From Alphaproteobacteria bacterium (GTDB lineage: Bacteria > Pseudomonadota > Alphaproteobacteria > Rhizobiales > Hyphomicrobiaceae), in contig JAHZKP010000062.1 of NCBI GenBank assembly GCA_022600345.1, positions 1-56,574 on the forward strand: DNA of 56,574 nt. Reading direction: 5' to 3'. This document shows positions 43,621-53,117 of the stretch, piece by piece. Both the position numbers and the translations under genes were made by a program. The notes beneath the pieces are model-generated. The model made no database searches. It was not told the origin of the DNA and saw nothing but the letters and a program-made list of their open reading frames with translations. Positions within the stretch are counted from its first letter, which is position 1. The number at the start of each line of letters is the position of its first letter.

Positions 43621-44730
43621 ATGAGCCGCACCAATACCGCCATACTCAAGGCCGCCCTGCACACCTTTCACGCCACCGGCGCACATAAGGTAGCTGCCCC
43701 ATTGACCGGCGGCATCGGTGCAATCTTCATGTTGCACAACGTGGCGCCCGATCCTGGCCACAGCTTTGAACCCAACCGCATCCTGCGCATCACGCCACAA
43801 TTCCTCGAACAGGTGATTGGCCTGGTCGATGACATGGGCTTCGACGTGATCGCGCTCGACGACATCCCCTCACGGCTCGCCCAGGGCCGCGACGCCAAAC
43901 CGTTCGTTGTCTTCACTTTCGACGATGGCTACCGCGACAACCGCGACTACGCCCTGCCAATCTTCAAAAAGCACGACCTGCCGATGGCCGTTTATGTGCC
44001 TAGCGACTTTGCCTCGGGCACCGGCGACCTGTGGTGGCTGGCGTTGGAAAACGCCATCCGCGCATCCACCAGCATCGACATCGAGTTGAACGGCCAGCGG
44101 TTGCAGTTTCAAACCCGCACCGACCAGCAAAAGGAAGTCGCCCACCACCAGATCTACTGGGCCCTGCGCGCGCTTCCCGAAACAGATGCCCGCGCCGCCG
44201 TCGCAAGACTCTGCGAATTAATCGGCTATGACGCCAGCGAGCTGTGCCGGCAGCTCGTCATGGATTGGAACGAATTGCGCCAATTCGCTGCCGATCCGCT
44301 CGTCACCATTGGTGCTCACACCACCGGACACTACGCGCTAGCCAAACTCGATGCGGCAACCGCCCGCCGCCAGATGACAGAATCAATCGCGGCAATTGAG
44401 ACCGAACTCGACCTGCCCTGCCGCCACTTCAGCTATCCCTACGGCAACGAAAGCGCCTGCGGTCCGCGCGAATTTGCACTAGCCCGGCAACTGGGCATGA
44501 CCACCGCCGTCACCACCCGCAAGGGCCTGATCCATGCCCGCCATAAAACGCTGCCCACCAGCCTGCCGCGCGTTTCGCTGAATGGGGATTTCCAGGATAT
44601 TCGCCTTGTAAAGACACTTTTATCGGGCGCGCCGTTTGCACTTCTTCAGGCTTACGACAACCTCACCCAGCTCCCCAACGCGGCGCGCTCATTTCTTACG
44701 CCGCGTCGTCTCGTGACATCCACTGGATGA
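43621..44730 (+). CDS. polysaccharide deacetylase (NodB-type)
   Basis: A 369-aa carbohydrate esterase 4 family protein that probably removes acetyl groups from the exopolysaccharide or from a cell-wall glycan. Motif 1 FTFDDG (about 98) and motif 2 HTTGH (about 232) supply the metal-binding Asp and His residues; SYPYGNE follows. No signal peptide is evident, so it may act on lipid-linked intermediates inside the cell. GGAG is about 11 nt before the ATG. The 3' end overlaps the convergent DUF2842 gene by 35 nt. Confidence 0.88.
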   Translation: MSRTNTAILKAALHTFHATGAHKVAAPLTGGIGAIFMLHNVAPDPGHSFEPNRILRITPQFLEQVIGLVDDMGFDVIALDDIPSRLAQGRDAKPFVVFTFDDGYRDNRDYALPIFKKHDLPMAVYVPSDFASGTGDLWWLALENAIRASTSIDIELNGQRLQFQTRTDQQKEVAHHQIYWALRALPETDARAAVARLCELIGYDASELCRQLVMDWNELRQFAADPLVTIGAHTTGHYALAKLDAATARRQMTESIAAIETELDLPCRHFSYPYGNESACGPREFALARQLGMTTAVTTRKGLIHARHKTLPTSLPRVSLNGDFQDIRLVKTLLSGAPFALLQAYDNLTQLPNAARSFLTPRRLVTSTG

Positions 44731-44908
44731 TCATTCCCGCCGGCACGATCCACAACAGCCCGGCAACAAAATAATAGGCCAACTCGACGAACTTCGACGT
44801 CGTATTCACCTCCAGCGCCACCGCAACCACCATCGCCAACAGCGCATAAACGGCGATCATGAAGAATAGCGCAATGGTGCCGATCAGTTTCCGGGTCCGC
44901 ATTGTCAT
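44696..44908 (-). CDS. DUF2842 membrane protein
   Basis: A 70-aa protein with two membrane helices (about 8-30 and 42-62), ending IIQWMSRDDAA. It matches the DUF2842 family of alphaproteobacteria, function unknown. The start at 44908 has GGAG upstream; an ATG at 44902 is an alternative. Convergent and overlapping with the deacetylase, near the heme A synthase gene that diverges from it. Confidence 0.8.
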   Translation of the reverse strand: MTMRTRKLIGTIALFFMIAVYALLAMVVAVALEVNTTSKFVELAYYFVAGLLWIVPAGMIIQWMSRDDAA

Positions 44909-45043
44909 GAACTGGGTGGTCTCCGATTTCGTAACATGTCAGTTAATCGAGCGATGGAACCGCGATGCTTCAACGCATTGATCGCGTCCGTCTACTGCTG
45001 TCTTCTACCCCCCACCAATCTGCAATACCAAGGGAAATGACAA

Positions 45044-46135
45044 GTGCTCGCACAGCAGGCCTCAAACGCTACCACCGAATTGAACGACGAGTCAGGCCTG
45101 AATACCGCAGTACGGATCTGGCTTTATGTCATTGCCGCCCTGGTCATTGCCATGATTGTTGTCGGCGGCGCCACCCGCCTCACCGACTCGGGCCTGTCGA
45201 TCACCGAATGGCTTCCGCTACTTGGCGTCATCCCCCCCTTGAGCGATGCCGACTGGCAGACCGCCTTTGAAAAATACAAACAGATCCCCGAGTACCAACT
45301 GGTCAACAAGGGCATGTCGCTAGCTCAGTTCCAGTTCATCTACTGGTGGGAATGGTCGCACCGTTTCCTTGGCCGCTTCATCGGCGTGGCCTTTGCTATT
45401 CCCTTGTTCTTTTTCTGGATCACCAACCGCATCCCCAAAGGCTATCTGGCCAAGTTGTTGGCCATTCTGGCTCTGGGCGGCCTGCAGGGCTTCTTTGGCT
45501 GGTACATGGTCCAATCGGGCTTGTCCGAGCGTGTCGATGTCAGCCATTACCGCCTGGCCCTTCACTTGACCACAGCATTCGTCATCCTGGCCGCCGTTCT
45601 CTGGGTCGCCTTCGACCTGGATCGCGACCAACAGCACATCCGCCTCCACACCCTCACCGCATCGCAATCCTGGACGGCCACCCTCCTCGTCGCCCTCCTC
45701 TTCGCGCAAGTGGTGATCGGCGCATTCGTCGCCGGACTTAAAGCGGGCCTGGCCTTCAACACCTGGCCGTTGATGGATGGGACCTTCATTCCCCCAGACA
45801 TTCTGACGATGACGCCATTCTATTTGAACTTCGTCGAAAACGTCGCCACCGTACAATTCACCCACCGCCTGCTCGCCTACGTCCTGATTGCGCTCGCCAT
45901 CTGGCATACCTTTTCACTCTCGCGCACCGCTGATGACGAGCGGGTCGTAACGTCGGCTGCTCTACTCAGCCTAGCCTTCATTATCCAGGCCGCAATCGGC
46001 ATCTGGACCCTCATTGCAGCCGGTCAAAACGCCGAAATCCCCATCGGGCTGGGCCTCCTTCACCAAGGTGGTGCTGCAATCGTCCTCTCAGTGGCCGTCT
46101 GGCACGCCCACCGCATGCACCGAGCCGCCCACTGA
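45044..46135 (+). CDS. ctaA: heme A synthase (Cox15/CtaA family)
   Basis: Oxidises the C8 methyl group of heme O to give heme A for aa3-type cytochrome oxidase. A 363-aa protein with about eight membrane helices. Heme-binding His lie in WWEWSHRFLGRFIG, VSHYRLALHL, FTHRLLAYVL and LLHQGGAAIV. The long loop with EYQLVNKGMSLAQFQFIYW fits the proteobacterial Cox15 type (CtaA2). The start is a GTG with AGGGA upstream. No other cytochrome oxidase gene is in the window. Confidence 0.94.
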   Translation: MLAQQASNATTELNDESGLNTAVRIWLYVIAALVIAMIVVGGATRLTDSGLSITEWLPLLGVIPPLSDADWQTAFEKYKQIPEYQLVNKGMSLAQFQFIYWWEWSHRFLGRFIGVAFAIPLFFFWITNRIPKGYLAKLLAILALGGLQGFFGWYMVQSGLSERVDVSHYRLALHLTTAFVILAAVLWVAFDLDRDQQHIRLHTLTASQSWTATLLVALLFAQVVIGAFVAGLKAGLAFNTWPLMDGTFIPPDILTMTPFYLNFVENVATVQFTHRLLAYVLIALAIWHTFSLSRTADDERVVTSAALLSLAFIIQAAIGIWTLIAAGQNAEIPIGLGLLHQGGAAIVLSVAVWHAHRMHRAAH

Positions 46136-46244
46136 ACTGAAGCCGCACAAAAATTGCCCGCCACTGAGGCCCATTGGTCCTATGCACATGCCCCGCGCGG
46201 TGATAGGCGAATTCCAGTTGTGCTCAGTTCCAGGTAACCCGCCC

Positions 46245-46664
46245 ATGTTCAAGTATGTCCGTCCCGCCGTTAGATGCGTCAACCTTGCCGTCATCGCTGC
46301 AATTCTTTGCGTGTCCGTCAGCGCGGCCCATACACCAGCCGCCGCCCATCACGCCTACGTCACCAAGTACGATGCCAAGAAACTGGTACGCCTTCGCGGC
46401 GTCATATCGAGCGTCAACTATCGCAACCCGCACATCTTCTTCGACCTGACCGTCACCAACAAGGATGGCTCCACAACCACCTGGACGATCGAAACAGAAT
46501 CGATTGCCAAAGCCACCGCCAAGGGCTTGCGGGAATCCCGCTTGAAGATTGGAGCCAAGGCTACCGTAACCGGCTGGCGCGCCCGCTCGGGCTATGCCGA
46601 ACTGGGCATGAAATCCATCACCACCGGCGGCAGGACTTACGCCATCCGCCGCTCGCCGCGCTGA
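46245..46664 (+). CDS. secreted DUF6152-like protein
   Basis: A 139-aa exported protein with a signal peptide (hydrophobic AVIAAILCVSVSAA, cut near AAAHHAY). The mature part (about 30-139) has the pattern LRGVISSVNYRNPHIFFDL and IGAKATVTGWRARSGYAELGM seen in DUF6152 proteins, thought to form a small OB-like beta barrel. I start at ATG 46245; the longer frame from 46014 lies inside the ctaA region and is not protein-like. It is followed by a membrane gene typical of its usual partner. Confidence 0.75.
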   Translation: MFKYVRPAVRCVNLAVIAAILCVSVSAAHTPAAAHHAYVTKYDAKKLVRLRGVISSVNYRNPHIFFDLTVTNKDGSTTTWTIETESIAKATAKGLRESRLKIGAKATVTGWRARSGYAELGMKSITTGGRTYAIRRSPR

Positions 46665-46676
46665 GCCTGACCGGTC

Positions 46677-47162
46677 ATGCTTGGTGAAATCGAACCCATC
46701 CTGCGCTTCATCCTCACCCTGCCGATCTCCAAATTCGTCAGCGGTTCAATCTGGGCCTACCCGGCACTTGAAACCGTCCACTTGATCGGACTTGGCCTGT
46801 TGTTCGGCCCGATCATCATATACGACCTGCGCATCCTCGGCTTCCTAAGGTCAGTGACCCCAGCCACCCTTGCATCCACCCTCCTGCCCTGGGTGTGGAC
46901 CGGGTTCGCCCTCAATGCCCTCAGCGGCCTTCTACTATTTGCCTCCGATGCTGTGGAGTTTGGCATCAACCCCGCATTTCAGGCCAAGATGGCCTTGATC
47001 TTCCTCGCCGGCCTCAACGCCGTGACCTTCCAGATGCGCTACCGCCAATCAGCGACACCAGCCGGCGCGCAAGGCCCGTCTCTCAAAATACAGGCGGCAT
47101 TCAGCATCCTGATCTGGCTCAGTGTTATTGTTGCCGGCCGCATGATCGCCTACGTCGCTTGA
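46677..47162 (+). CDS. DUF6644-like membrane protein
   Basis: A 161-aa protein with about four membrane helices, starting 12 nt after the DUF6152-like gene. The pattern SIWAYPALETVHLIGLGLLFG, with a His in the first helix, is typical of the small DUF6644 group, and the two genes are often found together. They may form one membrane complex; the substrate or cofactor is unknown. Confidence 0.7.
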   Translation: MLGEIEPILRFILTLPISKFVSGSIWAYPALETVHLIGLGLLFGPIIIYDLRILGFLRSVTPATLASTLLPWVWTGFALNALSGLLLFASDAVEFGINPAFQAKMALIFLAGLNAVTFQMRYRQSATPAGAQGPSLKIQAAFSILIWLSVIVAGRMIAYVA

Positions 47163-47193
47163 GCACAGCCCCGCCTTCCTCTAGTTTGCGCCG

Positions 47194-48615
47194 ATGACAC
47201 AGCAAAAACCAATCCACGTAATCGGCGGCGGCCTGGCTGGCTCCGAGGCTGCCTGGCAGATCGCAGCGCGCGGCGTTCCCGTCGTCCTTCACGAAATGCG
47301 CCCCGTCCGCAAAACCGATGCCCACTCCACCGACGGCCTGGCCGAATTGGTGTGTTCGAACTCGTTTCGCTCAGACGACTGGCAGGCCAATGCCGTCGGC
47401 CTCTTGCACGAGGAAATGCGCCGCTGCAATTCGCTCATCATGTCGGCTGGCGACAAACACAAGCTGCCCGCGGGCGGCGCTCTTGCCGTCGACCGCGATG
47501 CCTTCTCCGCCGAGGTCACCCAGCGCCTTGAAGCCCACCCGCTCGTTACAATTGAACGCGGTGAAATCGCCGGACTGCCGCCAGCCGATTGGGACAACGT
47601 CATCGTGGCAACCGGCCCCCTGACGTCACCCGCCCTCAGCGAAGCCGTCCTCGAACTCACCGGCGAAGGCGAACTGGCATTCTTCGACGCCATCGCACCG
47701 ATCATCCACTACGACAGCATCAACCTCGACATCGCCTGGAAACAATCGCGTTACGACAAGCCCGGGCCTGGCGGAACCGGCGCCGACTACCTCAACTGCC
47801 CGCTCGACAAGGACGGCTACGAAGCCTTCATCGACGCGCTGATCACAGGCGAGAAAACCTCATTCAAGGAGTGGGAGGCTTCAACGCCCTACTTCGATGG
47901 CTGCCTGCCCATCGAGGTGATGGCCGAGCGCGGCCGCGAAACTCTGCGCTTCGGCCCGATGAAACCCGTCGGCCTGTCAGATCCCCACAACCCAGACAAG
48001 CGGCCCTATGCCGTCGTCCAGCTTCGCCAGGACAATGCCCTTGGAACGCTATGGAATATGGTCGGCTTCCAGACAAAATTGAAATATGCCGAACAGACCC
48101 GCGTCTTCCGTATGATCCCCGGCCTGGAAGAAGCCCAGTTCGCCCGCCTTGGCGGCCTGCACCGAAACACGTTCCTAAATTCACCTAAGCTGCTCGATCC
48201 GACGTTGCGCTTGAAAAAAGACCCCCGCCTGCGTTTCGCCGGCCAGATCACCGGCGTCGAAGGCTATATCGAAAGCGCTGCAATCGGCTTGCTCACGGGC
48301 CGCTTCGCAGCCGCACAGCACCTGGATGAAGACATCGTCCCACCGCCGAAAACCACCGCCCTGGGCGCGCTTATCAACCACATTACCGGCGGTCACCTGT
48401 CAGCCGATAGCCAGTCCGGGTCACGCTCATTCCAGCCGATGAATATCAATTACGGTCTCATTCCACCCCCCGAAGTGCTGCCAACGCACGACGAGGACGG
48501 CCGCCGCCTGAAGGGTAAACAAAAGGGTGTAGCCAAGAAGCGCATGGTATCTGAACGCGCCCTTAGCGATCTCGAAACCTGGGTGAATGCCACGAGACCA
48601 GCCGCTGCAGCCTAG
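47194..48615 (+). CDS. trmFO: methylenetetrahydrofolate-tRNA m5U54 methyltransferase
   Basis: An FAD-dependent enzyme that forms 5-methyluridine 54 in the T loop of tRNA with methylenetetrahydrofolate as carbon donor. The 473-aa product starts with the FAD motif [12 protein letters not shown], then [20 protein letters not shown] and [18 protein letters not shown], and ends with a Lys-rich tail. Full length. It is the last gene of a plus-strand run. A strong hairpin lies 7 nt past the stop. Confidence 0.95.
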   Translation: MTQQKPIHVIGGGLAGSEAAWQIAARGVPVVLHEMRPVRKTDAHSTDGLAELVCSNSFRSDDWQANAVGLLHEEMRRCNSLIMSAGDKHKLPAGGALAVDRDAFSAEVTQRLEAHPLVTIERGEIAGLPPADWDNVIVATGPLTSPALSEAVLELTGEGELAFFDAIAPIIHYDSINLDIAWKQSRYDKPGPGGTGADYLNCPLDKDGYEAFIDALITGEKTSFKEWEASTPYFDGCLPIEVMAERGRETLRFGPMKPVGLSDPHNPDKRPYAVVQLRQDNALGTLWNMVGFQTKLKYAEQTRVFRMIPGLEEAQFARLGGLHRNTFLNSPKLLDPTLRLKKDPRLRFAGQITGVEGYIESAAIGLLTGRFAAAQHLDEDIVPPPKTTALGALINHITGGHLSADSQSGSRSFQPMNINYGLIPPPEVLPTHDEDGRRLKGKQKGVAKKRMVSERALSDLETWVNATRPAAAA

Positions 48616-48621
48616 TGAGGT

Positions 48622-48676
48622 GGATCAAAAGTTCGTTGTTTAGTCGGAAGCACGCGGCAAAACGAACTTTTGATCC
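48622..48676. repeat. 16-bp perfect inverted repeat after trmFO
   Basis: GGATCAAAAGTTCGTT (48622-48637) and its exact complement AACGAACTTTTGATCC (48661-48676) enclose 23 nt. A likely transcript end or stabilising stem for trmFO; no T-tract follows. The sharp perfect arms could also mark a small mobile palindrome. Confidence 0.7.
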
Positions 48677-48723
48677 GTAAACCACACTAGAATCATAGTG
48701 TTGCAAGAGCACTTTCCGAGACA

Positions 48724-48764
48724 GGAATTCGCCCGGGGGATGCGGACACCGATATGCGAATTCC
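48724..48764. repeat. 9-bp inverted repeat
   Basis: GGAATTCGC (48724-48732) and GCGAATTCC (48756-48764) with a 23-nt spacer, the same spacer length as the neighbouring 16-bp repeat. A 6-bp hairpin ACACTA / TAGTGT lies between them at 48684-48701. Confidence 0.5.
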
Positions 48765-49078
48765 CGGCTCATCACACTAATAACTTGCGCGGCATCAAAG
48801 AAACGGTTTCGCGAAAGCGTGATAGTACATAGGTCGCAATCGCTGCATTATGCGCGTAAAGTCATGTCAGCCGTGGGAAGGCACGTAGCGGCAGAAGTTG
48901 GCGGCTCCACAGGGACACGCCGGTCTAATGTGATATCGAACCGGTCAAAATCTCTGGCCCGTTGATTGCTTCCGCGGTTGAAAGCCGATCGGAGAACTGT
49001 GCGATTCAGCCCTAACGATATTGCTCTTTTGCTTATCGGCTGAACGCCTCCAATCGGGTTATTCCAGGAGAGAGCACT

Positions 49079-49561
49079 ATGTATTCAACACTAAAGGGCC
49101 TGGCCTCGATCTGCGTAGCAGTCGTCGCGGCCGCCCTGATCATGATGCCGGGTTCCGCCAAGGCGGCCGGTCCCGCCGGCACATCGCAGTTGGCAACCAC
49201 CGTCCAACAGCTCAATGCCGACCTGCGTGGAGACCTTGTCACCAAGGTCCGCCGCGGGCGTCGCGGCTTCCGCCGTGGACGCGGCTTCCGGCGCGGGCGT
49301 GCGTTCCGCGGGCGCGGCTTCCGTGGCCGCAGATTGGGTCGTCTACGTCGCGGCCATGTTCGCAGTTTCCGCCACCGCCGCATTCGCAGGCATCGCCTCC
49401 GTCGGCGCTACTACTATCGCCCGCGCGTCTACTACTCGACCCCGTATGTCTACTACAGCTACCGCAGGGGTTACTCGAGCCGCTGTTACAAGCCATGCCG
49501 GTGGGCCGGTCATAGCCGCCGCTACTGCCGCCGCTATTGCCGCCGCCACCGCTATTATTGA
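49079..49561 (+). CDS. secreted Arg-rich protein, unknown function
   Basis: A 160-aa protein with a signal peptide (hydrophobic VAVVAAALIMMPG, cut near AKA). After a short polar stretch the mature part is extremely rich in Arg, Gly and Tyr (RRGRGFRRGR, RRYYYRP, YYSYRRG) and ends with four Cys in RCYKPC...YCRRYCRR. A net charge well above +40 suggests binding to nucleic acid, lipid A or acidic EPS in the envelope. GGAGAG lies 6 nt before the ATG. No family recognised. Confidence 0.65.
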   Translation: MYSTLKGLASICVAVVAAALIMMPGSAKAAGPAGTSQLATTVQQLNADLRGDLVTKVRRGRRGFRRGRGFRRGRAFRGRGFRGRRLGRLRRGHVRSFRHRRIRRHRLRRRYYYRPRVYYSTPYVYYSYRRGYSSRCYKPCRWAGHSRRYCRRYCRRHRYY

Positions 49562-49601
49562 TCATGTCTGATTGATCGATAGGCTTTGGCTTGAGATCGA
49601 A

Positions 49602-49640
49602 AAATTGCCCGCCGCACTAAAATGGTGTGGCGGGCAATTT
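49602..49640. terminator. bidirectional terminator
   Basis: A 16-bp stem AAATTGCCCGCCGCAC / GTGTGGCGGGCAATTT with one G-U pair and a 7-nt loop, between convergent genes. A/T-rich arm ends serve as U-tracts on both strands. Confidence 0.85.
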
Positions 49641-49681
49641 CGTTGCAAGACTCCGATTCGATGTTCTTTACGGGCGCCCCT

Positions 49682-51700
49682 TCAGCGGCGGCGCTCATAC
49701 TTCTGCAAGACACGCCTCGATTTGCGAACAACCGCATCGGCAATGGCGGCCTGCCCCTCGGCGGTTGGGTGAAACGCGCCTGAATAAGTCGCAGCCAGCG
49801 TCAACTGAAACCGTGACAACGCCTTCAGATTGAGCACCTTGCGCAGGATCGACTGCGATACATGGAAGTTCCCCGTCATGAACGCATCGTTGGGCGTCCT
49901 GAACCAACGCTGTCGCGAAGCATAAGCGCGATAGTCAGCCGGGTTGTAGGGGAACCATTTGCCGTTCTTCTTGCGCGGCAATCGCAGATCGTCAGCCGAC
50001 CGCAATGCCGACCGTGAGTAACCCGCACAAATCCCCCGCCCCAGAAATTGCTCGCGGTGCCCATCGACAAAACTCCAGCGATGTTTTCCAGCGCTTGCCC
50101 GCATCTTGCGGAACAGCTTGTCGCTGACCCAGACACCCGCCCTCGCCCGCGACGAATTCAGCCGGAATTCCTTCACCACTTCCATGCCCGCCCGGCCATC
50201 TGGGCAAACCCGCGTTCCATCGCCCACAAGCGACAGCGGAGGGTAGGCCGTCAGGATCACGCGGTCGGCTTCATCCCACGGAATATGCAGGATGTAATGC
50301 AGCGCCCGGTTAAACGCCTTGTAGCGCTCATCGAGAACGTCGATAAGCTGTGACGCCGCGATTGTCCCATGCACACCGCCCAGCCAGCCGCTCAACTTCT
50401 TCAACGCTGACCGATCGTCCAGAACCGCGTTCGCGAGCAGCTTGGCAAACCCGATGTCGTTACCCCCCACCGAAACCAACAACAGGTCGATCTTGCGCGC
50501 CCGCTTTCGCGGGCATTCCCGCAAAACAAGCCCGCCTTCCAGTTCCGGCAGCGCCCCTTTCATGTGGTAGGCCTCCGGCATATCCTTGGCCACGACCCTT
50601 AGCCCCGCGCATTGCGCTTCGGCTGCCGCTGAAATCTGCGAATATTCCGGTGGTCTTGGCACCCACTCATTACCCTTGTAGCGCAGGAACAACCCCTGGC
50701 TGATCGCCGCCCCCGAACATGCCAGCCCGACAAACGTCACCGCCCGGTGCGGCTCCTCGATCGCCAACTGCAACGCCGCCCGCAGCTGATGCGAATATAA
50801 GGACCGGTGGCAGGCCTGATCCTGCCAGCGCGCATTCTCCTTGATGAAGGCATCGTCGCCGATCTCGCGCCATGGTCCGACGCGGGCTGGAAAACCATCA
50901 AGGTCGACCGGTTTGGACTTCTTGCCCGCCGCCCGCTTACCGTCGTTCTTTGCGGTCTTTGCCTTCCTGCCGCCCGGGCCGTTCTTGGCGTAGCTGGCCG
51001 CCCGCTCCCGCGAAAACCGCACAGGGACATCTGGATTGCCTTCGCCTGAGGCAAAGCTGTCCCCCATGCCGACGACGAAAAGATCCGTCACTTTCACACG
51101 TTTCAGCGCCACCCTGCGCCCGCCGATGCGCACTTCAACACGCGCCCCCCACGGATAGGGAATTGCCAGCTTGACCTGTTGGCTGCACGGCTGCGTGATC
51201 GCTTCGCCCCGCTTGCCACTCTTTTTGGGAGGCGTCGTCAACCACGAACACCCCAACCGCTCGCCTGCTGGAACACCCACCAATTCAGCAATCACGATGT
51301 GCTGCTTCGGCTTGATGTAGTCGCGCCTTCCCGCCTTGCAGGCGTAGATATTCTTCTCACTATCCCAGCATGTCTTTTCTGAAACCGGCTGCGCCCAGCC
51401 ATCATCGAAGCGCGCCGCAAGCGCCCGCTCTGCCGCCAATACCGGGTTTTGTTTTTTCTCGTCAGGATCGAGATCCAGCCACGTCGCGCGGTGAATTGCT
51501 GTGTCGCTGGGATCGGAAAACAAACGAAACGAGTTCTCCACCCGCCACTTGATCTCAACCCGCACCGGCCGCCTCTTCAACTCCAGGCGTTCGCCATCGC
51601 CACGCACGCCTTTGGCAGGCTGGGCCAGCGCCGCACCATCTACAATTGCCCCCCAAAGGAAGAACCCAACGGCCGGCAAGACAACGTTGCGCCAGTTCAT
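49682..51700 (-). CDS. large SGNH/GDSL-family hydrolase
   Basis: A 672-aa exported hydrolase. A signal peptide (MNWRNVVLPAVGFFLWGAIV) starts it. The SGNH blocks are spread widely: GDSFASGEG (about 212), GGND (about 415) and FHPTAEG (about 640), so the catalytic fold includes long inserts. Family members act on esters of lipids or polysaccharides; here a substrate cannot be named. I start at ATG 51700 (AGGG upstream); a frame from 51820 extends into the upstream gene. It follows the squalene/phytoene-synthase-like gene by 49 bp. Confidence 0.82.
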   Translation of the reverse strand: MNWRNVVLPAVGFFLWGAIVDGAALAQPAKGVRGDGERLELKRRPVRVEIKWRVENSFRLFSDPSDTAIHRATWLDLDPDEKKQNPVLAAERALAARFDDGWAQPVSEKTCWDSEKNIYACKAGRRDYIKPKQHIVIAELVGVPAGERLGCSWLTTPPKKSGKRGEAITQPCSQQVKLAIPYPWGARVEVRIGGRRVALKRVKVTDLFVVGMGDSFASGEGNPDVPVRFSRERAASYAKNGPGGRKAKTAKNDGKRAAGKKSKPVDLDGFPARVGPWREIGDDAFIKENARWQDQACHRSLYSHQLRAALQLAIEEPHRAVTFVGLACSGAAISQGLFLRYKGNEWVPRPPEYSQISAAAEAQCAGLRVVAKDMPEAYHMKGALPELEGGLVLRECPRKRARKIDLLLVSVGGNDIGFAKLLANAVLDDRSALKKLSGWLGGVHGTIAASQLIDVLDERYKAFNRALHYILHIPWDEADRVILTAYPPLSLVGDGTRVCPDGRAGMEVVKEFRLNSSRARAGVWVSDKLFRKMRASAGKHRWSFVDGHREQFLGRGICAGYSRSALRSADDLRLPRKKNGKWFPYNPADYRAYASRQRWFRTPNDAFMTGNFHVSQSILRKVLNLKALSRFQLTLAATYSGAFHPTAEGQAAIADAVVRKSRRVLQKYERRR

Positions 51701-51749
51701 TTCGCTACCCTGTTTCCTGCATCTTGCATCCTGCCACATCCCGCTTCGT

Positions 51750-52628
51750 TCAGAATTTGCCCACGGCCTTCGCCCACCACAATCTCCAAACCCGCGACAG
51801 CGGTGTGATCTGGGCGCCATCTCTCAACCAGTCCCGCTGCCTTTCCAGCGCCTTCAGATAAGGCCCGGTCAACGCTGCCGGTAAGATTGCCGCCTTGAGC
51901 CCGTCAGGAATGCACGGGTCAGATGATCTGATTGCGGCAAGCCCTTCTTCTGCCAGCGCAACTCCTTCTTCGCGGAGCTTGTCAGCGCGCGCTCGAACCT
52001 TGACATCGCCAAGCGCCGTGGCGTCGATCATTTCGCCATCGCCATAAAGCCCCCAGCGCCCACGCGTCGCCAGAAGCGGCAACCGCATCAACTGAATGCC
52101 TGCCCCATAAGCCCGCCCATAGTTACCGATCGCTTCTTGGGCACGGCTGTCGATCACGGCTCCATCGGCAAGTATCCGTGCAGCCATTTTGAAACTCGCA
52201 CCACTCGTCGCTGATAGAAAATCTTCAAACGCCGCAACATCGTCGAATGGAACAGCGTAAAGCTCAAAGGCACGCGCATCGACCAGACTCTTCAGGTCAT
52301 CGATGGGCAACTGCTTGCGCACAATCACATCGCCAAACACATCGGCAATTGGGTTACCCGATCGTGTCGCTGCCTGCCTGACTTCGCCGCGCTGCTCCTC
52401 CAGCCAATCGAGCCACCAGCGGAAGCGAATTTCACCCAGCGCCGGATCGGTCACGATCAAGGGAATCCTCTCGATCTCGCCGACGAAAGCGGCCAGCGAA
52501 ATCAGATCCGCCCGGTGCCGGGCTGGCGCCAGCAGTGCCGCAAGATATCGGTCGAGGGCGTGCCCGCGGGCTGCTTCCCTCACCGCATCTAATTCTTGTT
52601 GAGAAAATTCCATTGCCACTGCGGACAT
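51750..52628 (-). CDS. squalene/phytoene synthase-like protein (NDUFAF6-type)
   Basis: A 292-aa all-alpha protein of the trans-isoprenyl diphosphate synthase fold. I do not see the paired Asp-rich motifs (DxxxD) needed for catalysis; the place is taken by RWWLDWLEE and AGIQLMRLPLL. Together with its neighbour, an Mth938-like protein, this points to the NDUFAF6-type relatives that help assemble respiratory complex I rather than a sterol or hopanoid enzyme. The start is an ATG with little ribosome site; an ATG at 52613 is in frame. It lies 18 bp after the Mth938-like gene. Confidence 0.78.
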   Translation of the reverse strand: MSAVAMEFSQQELDAVREAARGHALDRYLAALLAPARHRADLISLAAFVGEIERIPLIVTDPALGEIRFRWWLDWLEEQRGEVRQAATRSGNPIADVFGDVIVRKQLPIDDLKSLVDARAFELYAVPFDDVAAFEDFLSATSGASFKMAARILADGAVIDSRAQEAIGNYGRAYGAGIQLMRLPLLATRGRWGLYGDGEMIDATALGDVKVRARADKLREEGVALAEEGLAAIRSSDPCIPDGLKAAILPAALTGPYLKALERQRDWLRDGAQITPLSRVWRLWWAKAVGKF

Positions 52629-52646
52629 ATCACAGGGCCCGCCGCA

Positions 52647-53045
52647 CTACTCGACCGCGATCAGCGCTGCCGCAACAGCCCGCTGCTCGCCCAACAACAC
52701 GTTGTACGTCCGCGCCGCCGCCCCTGTTGCCATCGCTTCAACTGCAATCCCGTGATCCTGCAAGGCTTGGCGCAATTCAGGACCGGGGAAAATCTGCTTG
52801 GCACCGGTTCCCAGCAACAACACTTCGATCTCGCCCGCATCCTTCAACAGCAGGCCCAAGGTGTCCAGGCTGACATCGGCCATTGACGATGCCTCCCACC
52901 CATAGTGTCCGCTTGGCAGGCACAACAGCGAACCACGATGACTCATATCGGCGAACCGGAACCCCCAGTTGCCATAGGCATCAATCGGCGCTTGTGTGGG
53001 GCAGAACGCTCCCCCGTCGACTTTCGAGTGCTCACCATCAGCCAT
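52647..53045 (-). CDS. Mth938-like (DUF498/NDUFAF3-type) protein
   Basis: A 132-aa protein with the Mth938/DUF498 fold: GFRFADMSHRGSLLCLPSG and IEVLLLGTGAKQ..., with GIAVEAMATGAAARTYNVLL near the end. Mitochondrial NDUFAF3 belongs to this family and aids complex I assembly. I start at ATG 53045 (GGGTG upstream); upstream in-frame starts at 53063 and 53072 exist. Located between secF and the NDUFAF6-type gene. Confidence 0.85.
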   Translation of the reverse strand: MADGEHSKVDGGAFCPTQAPIDAYGNWGFRFADMSHRGSLLCLPSGHYGWEASSMADVSLDTLGLLLKDAGEIEVLLLGTGAKQIFPGPELRQALQDHGIAVEAMATGAAARTYNVLLGEQRAVAAALIAVE

Positions 53046-53117
53046 GTTCAATGCACCCGCCATTAGCCGCAACGCGCGGGTCCTTCTATCCGGCCCGCAA
53101 CCACTCCCCCGCCAGTC

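Larger units (their letters stand above)
48616..49078. other. intergenic region with three stacked hairpins, 463 bp
   Basis: The first 150 nt contain three separate inverted repeats (48622-48676, 48684-48701 and 48724-48764). The rest shows no gene; the 3' end carries GGAGAG for the Arg-rich protein. Confidence 0.55.
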
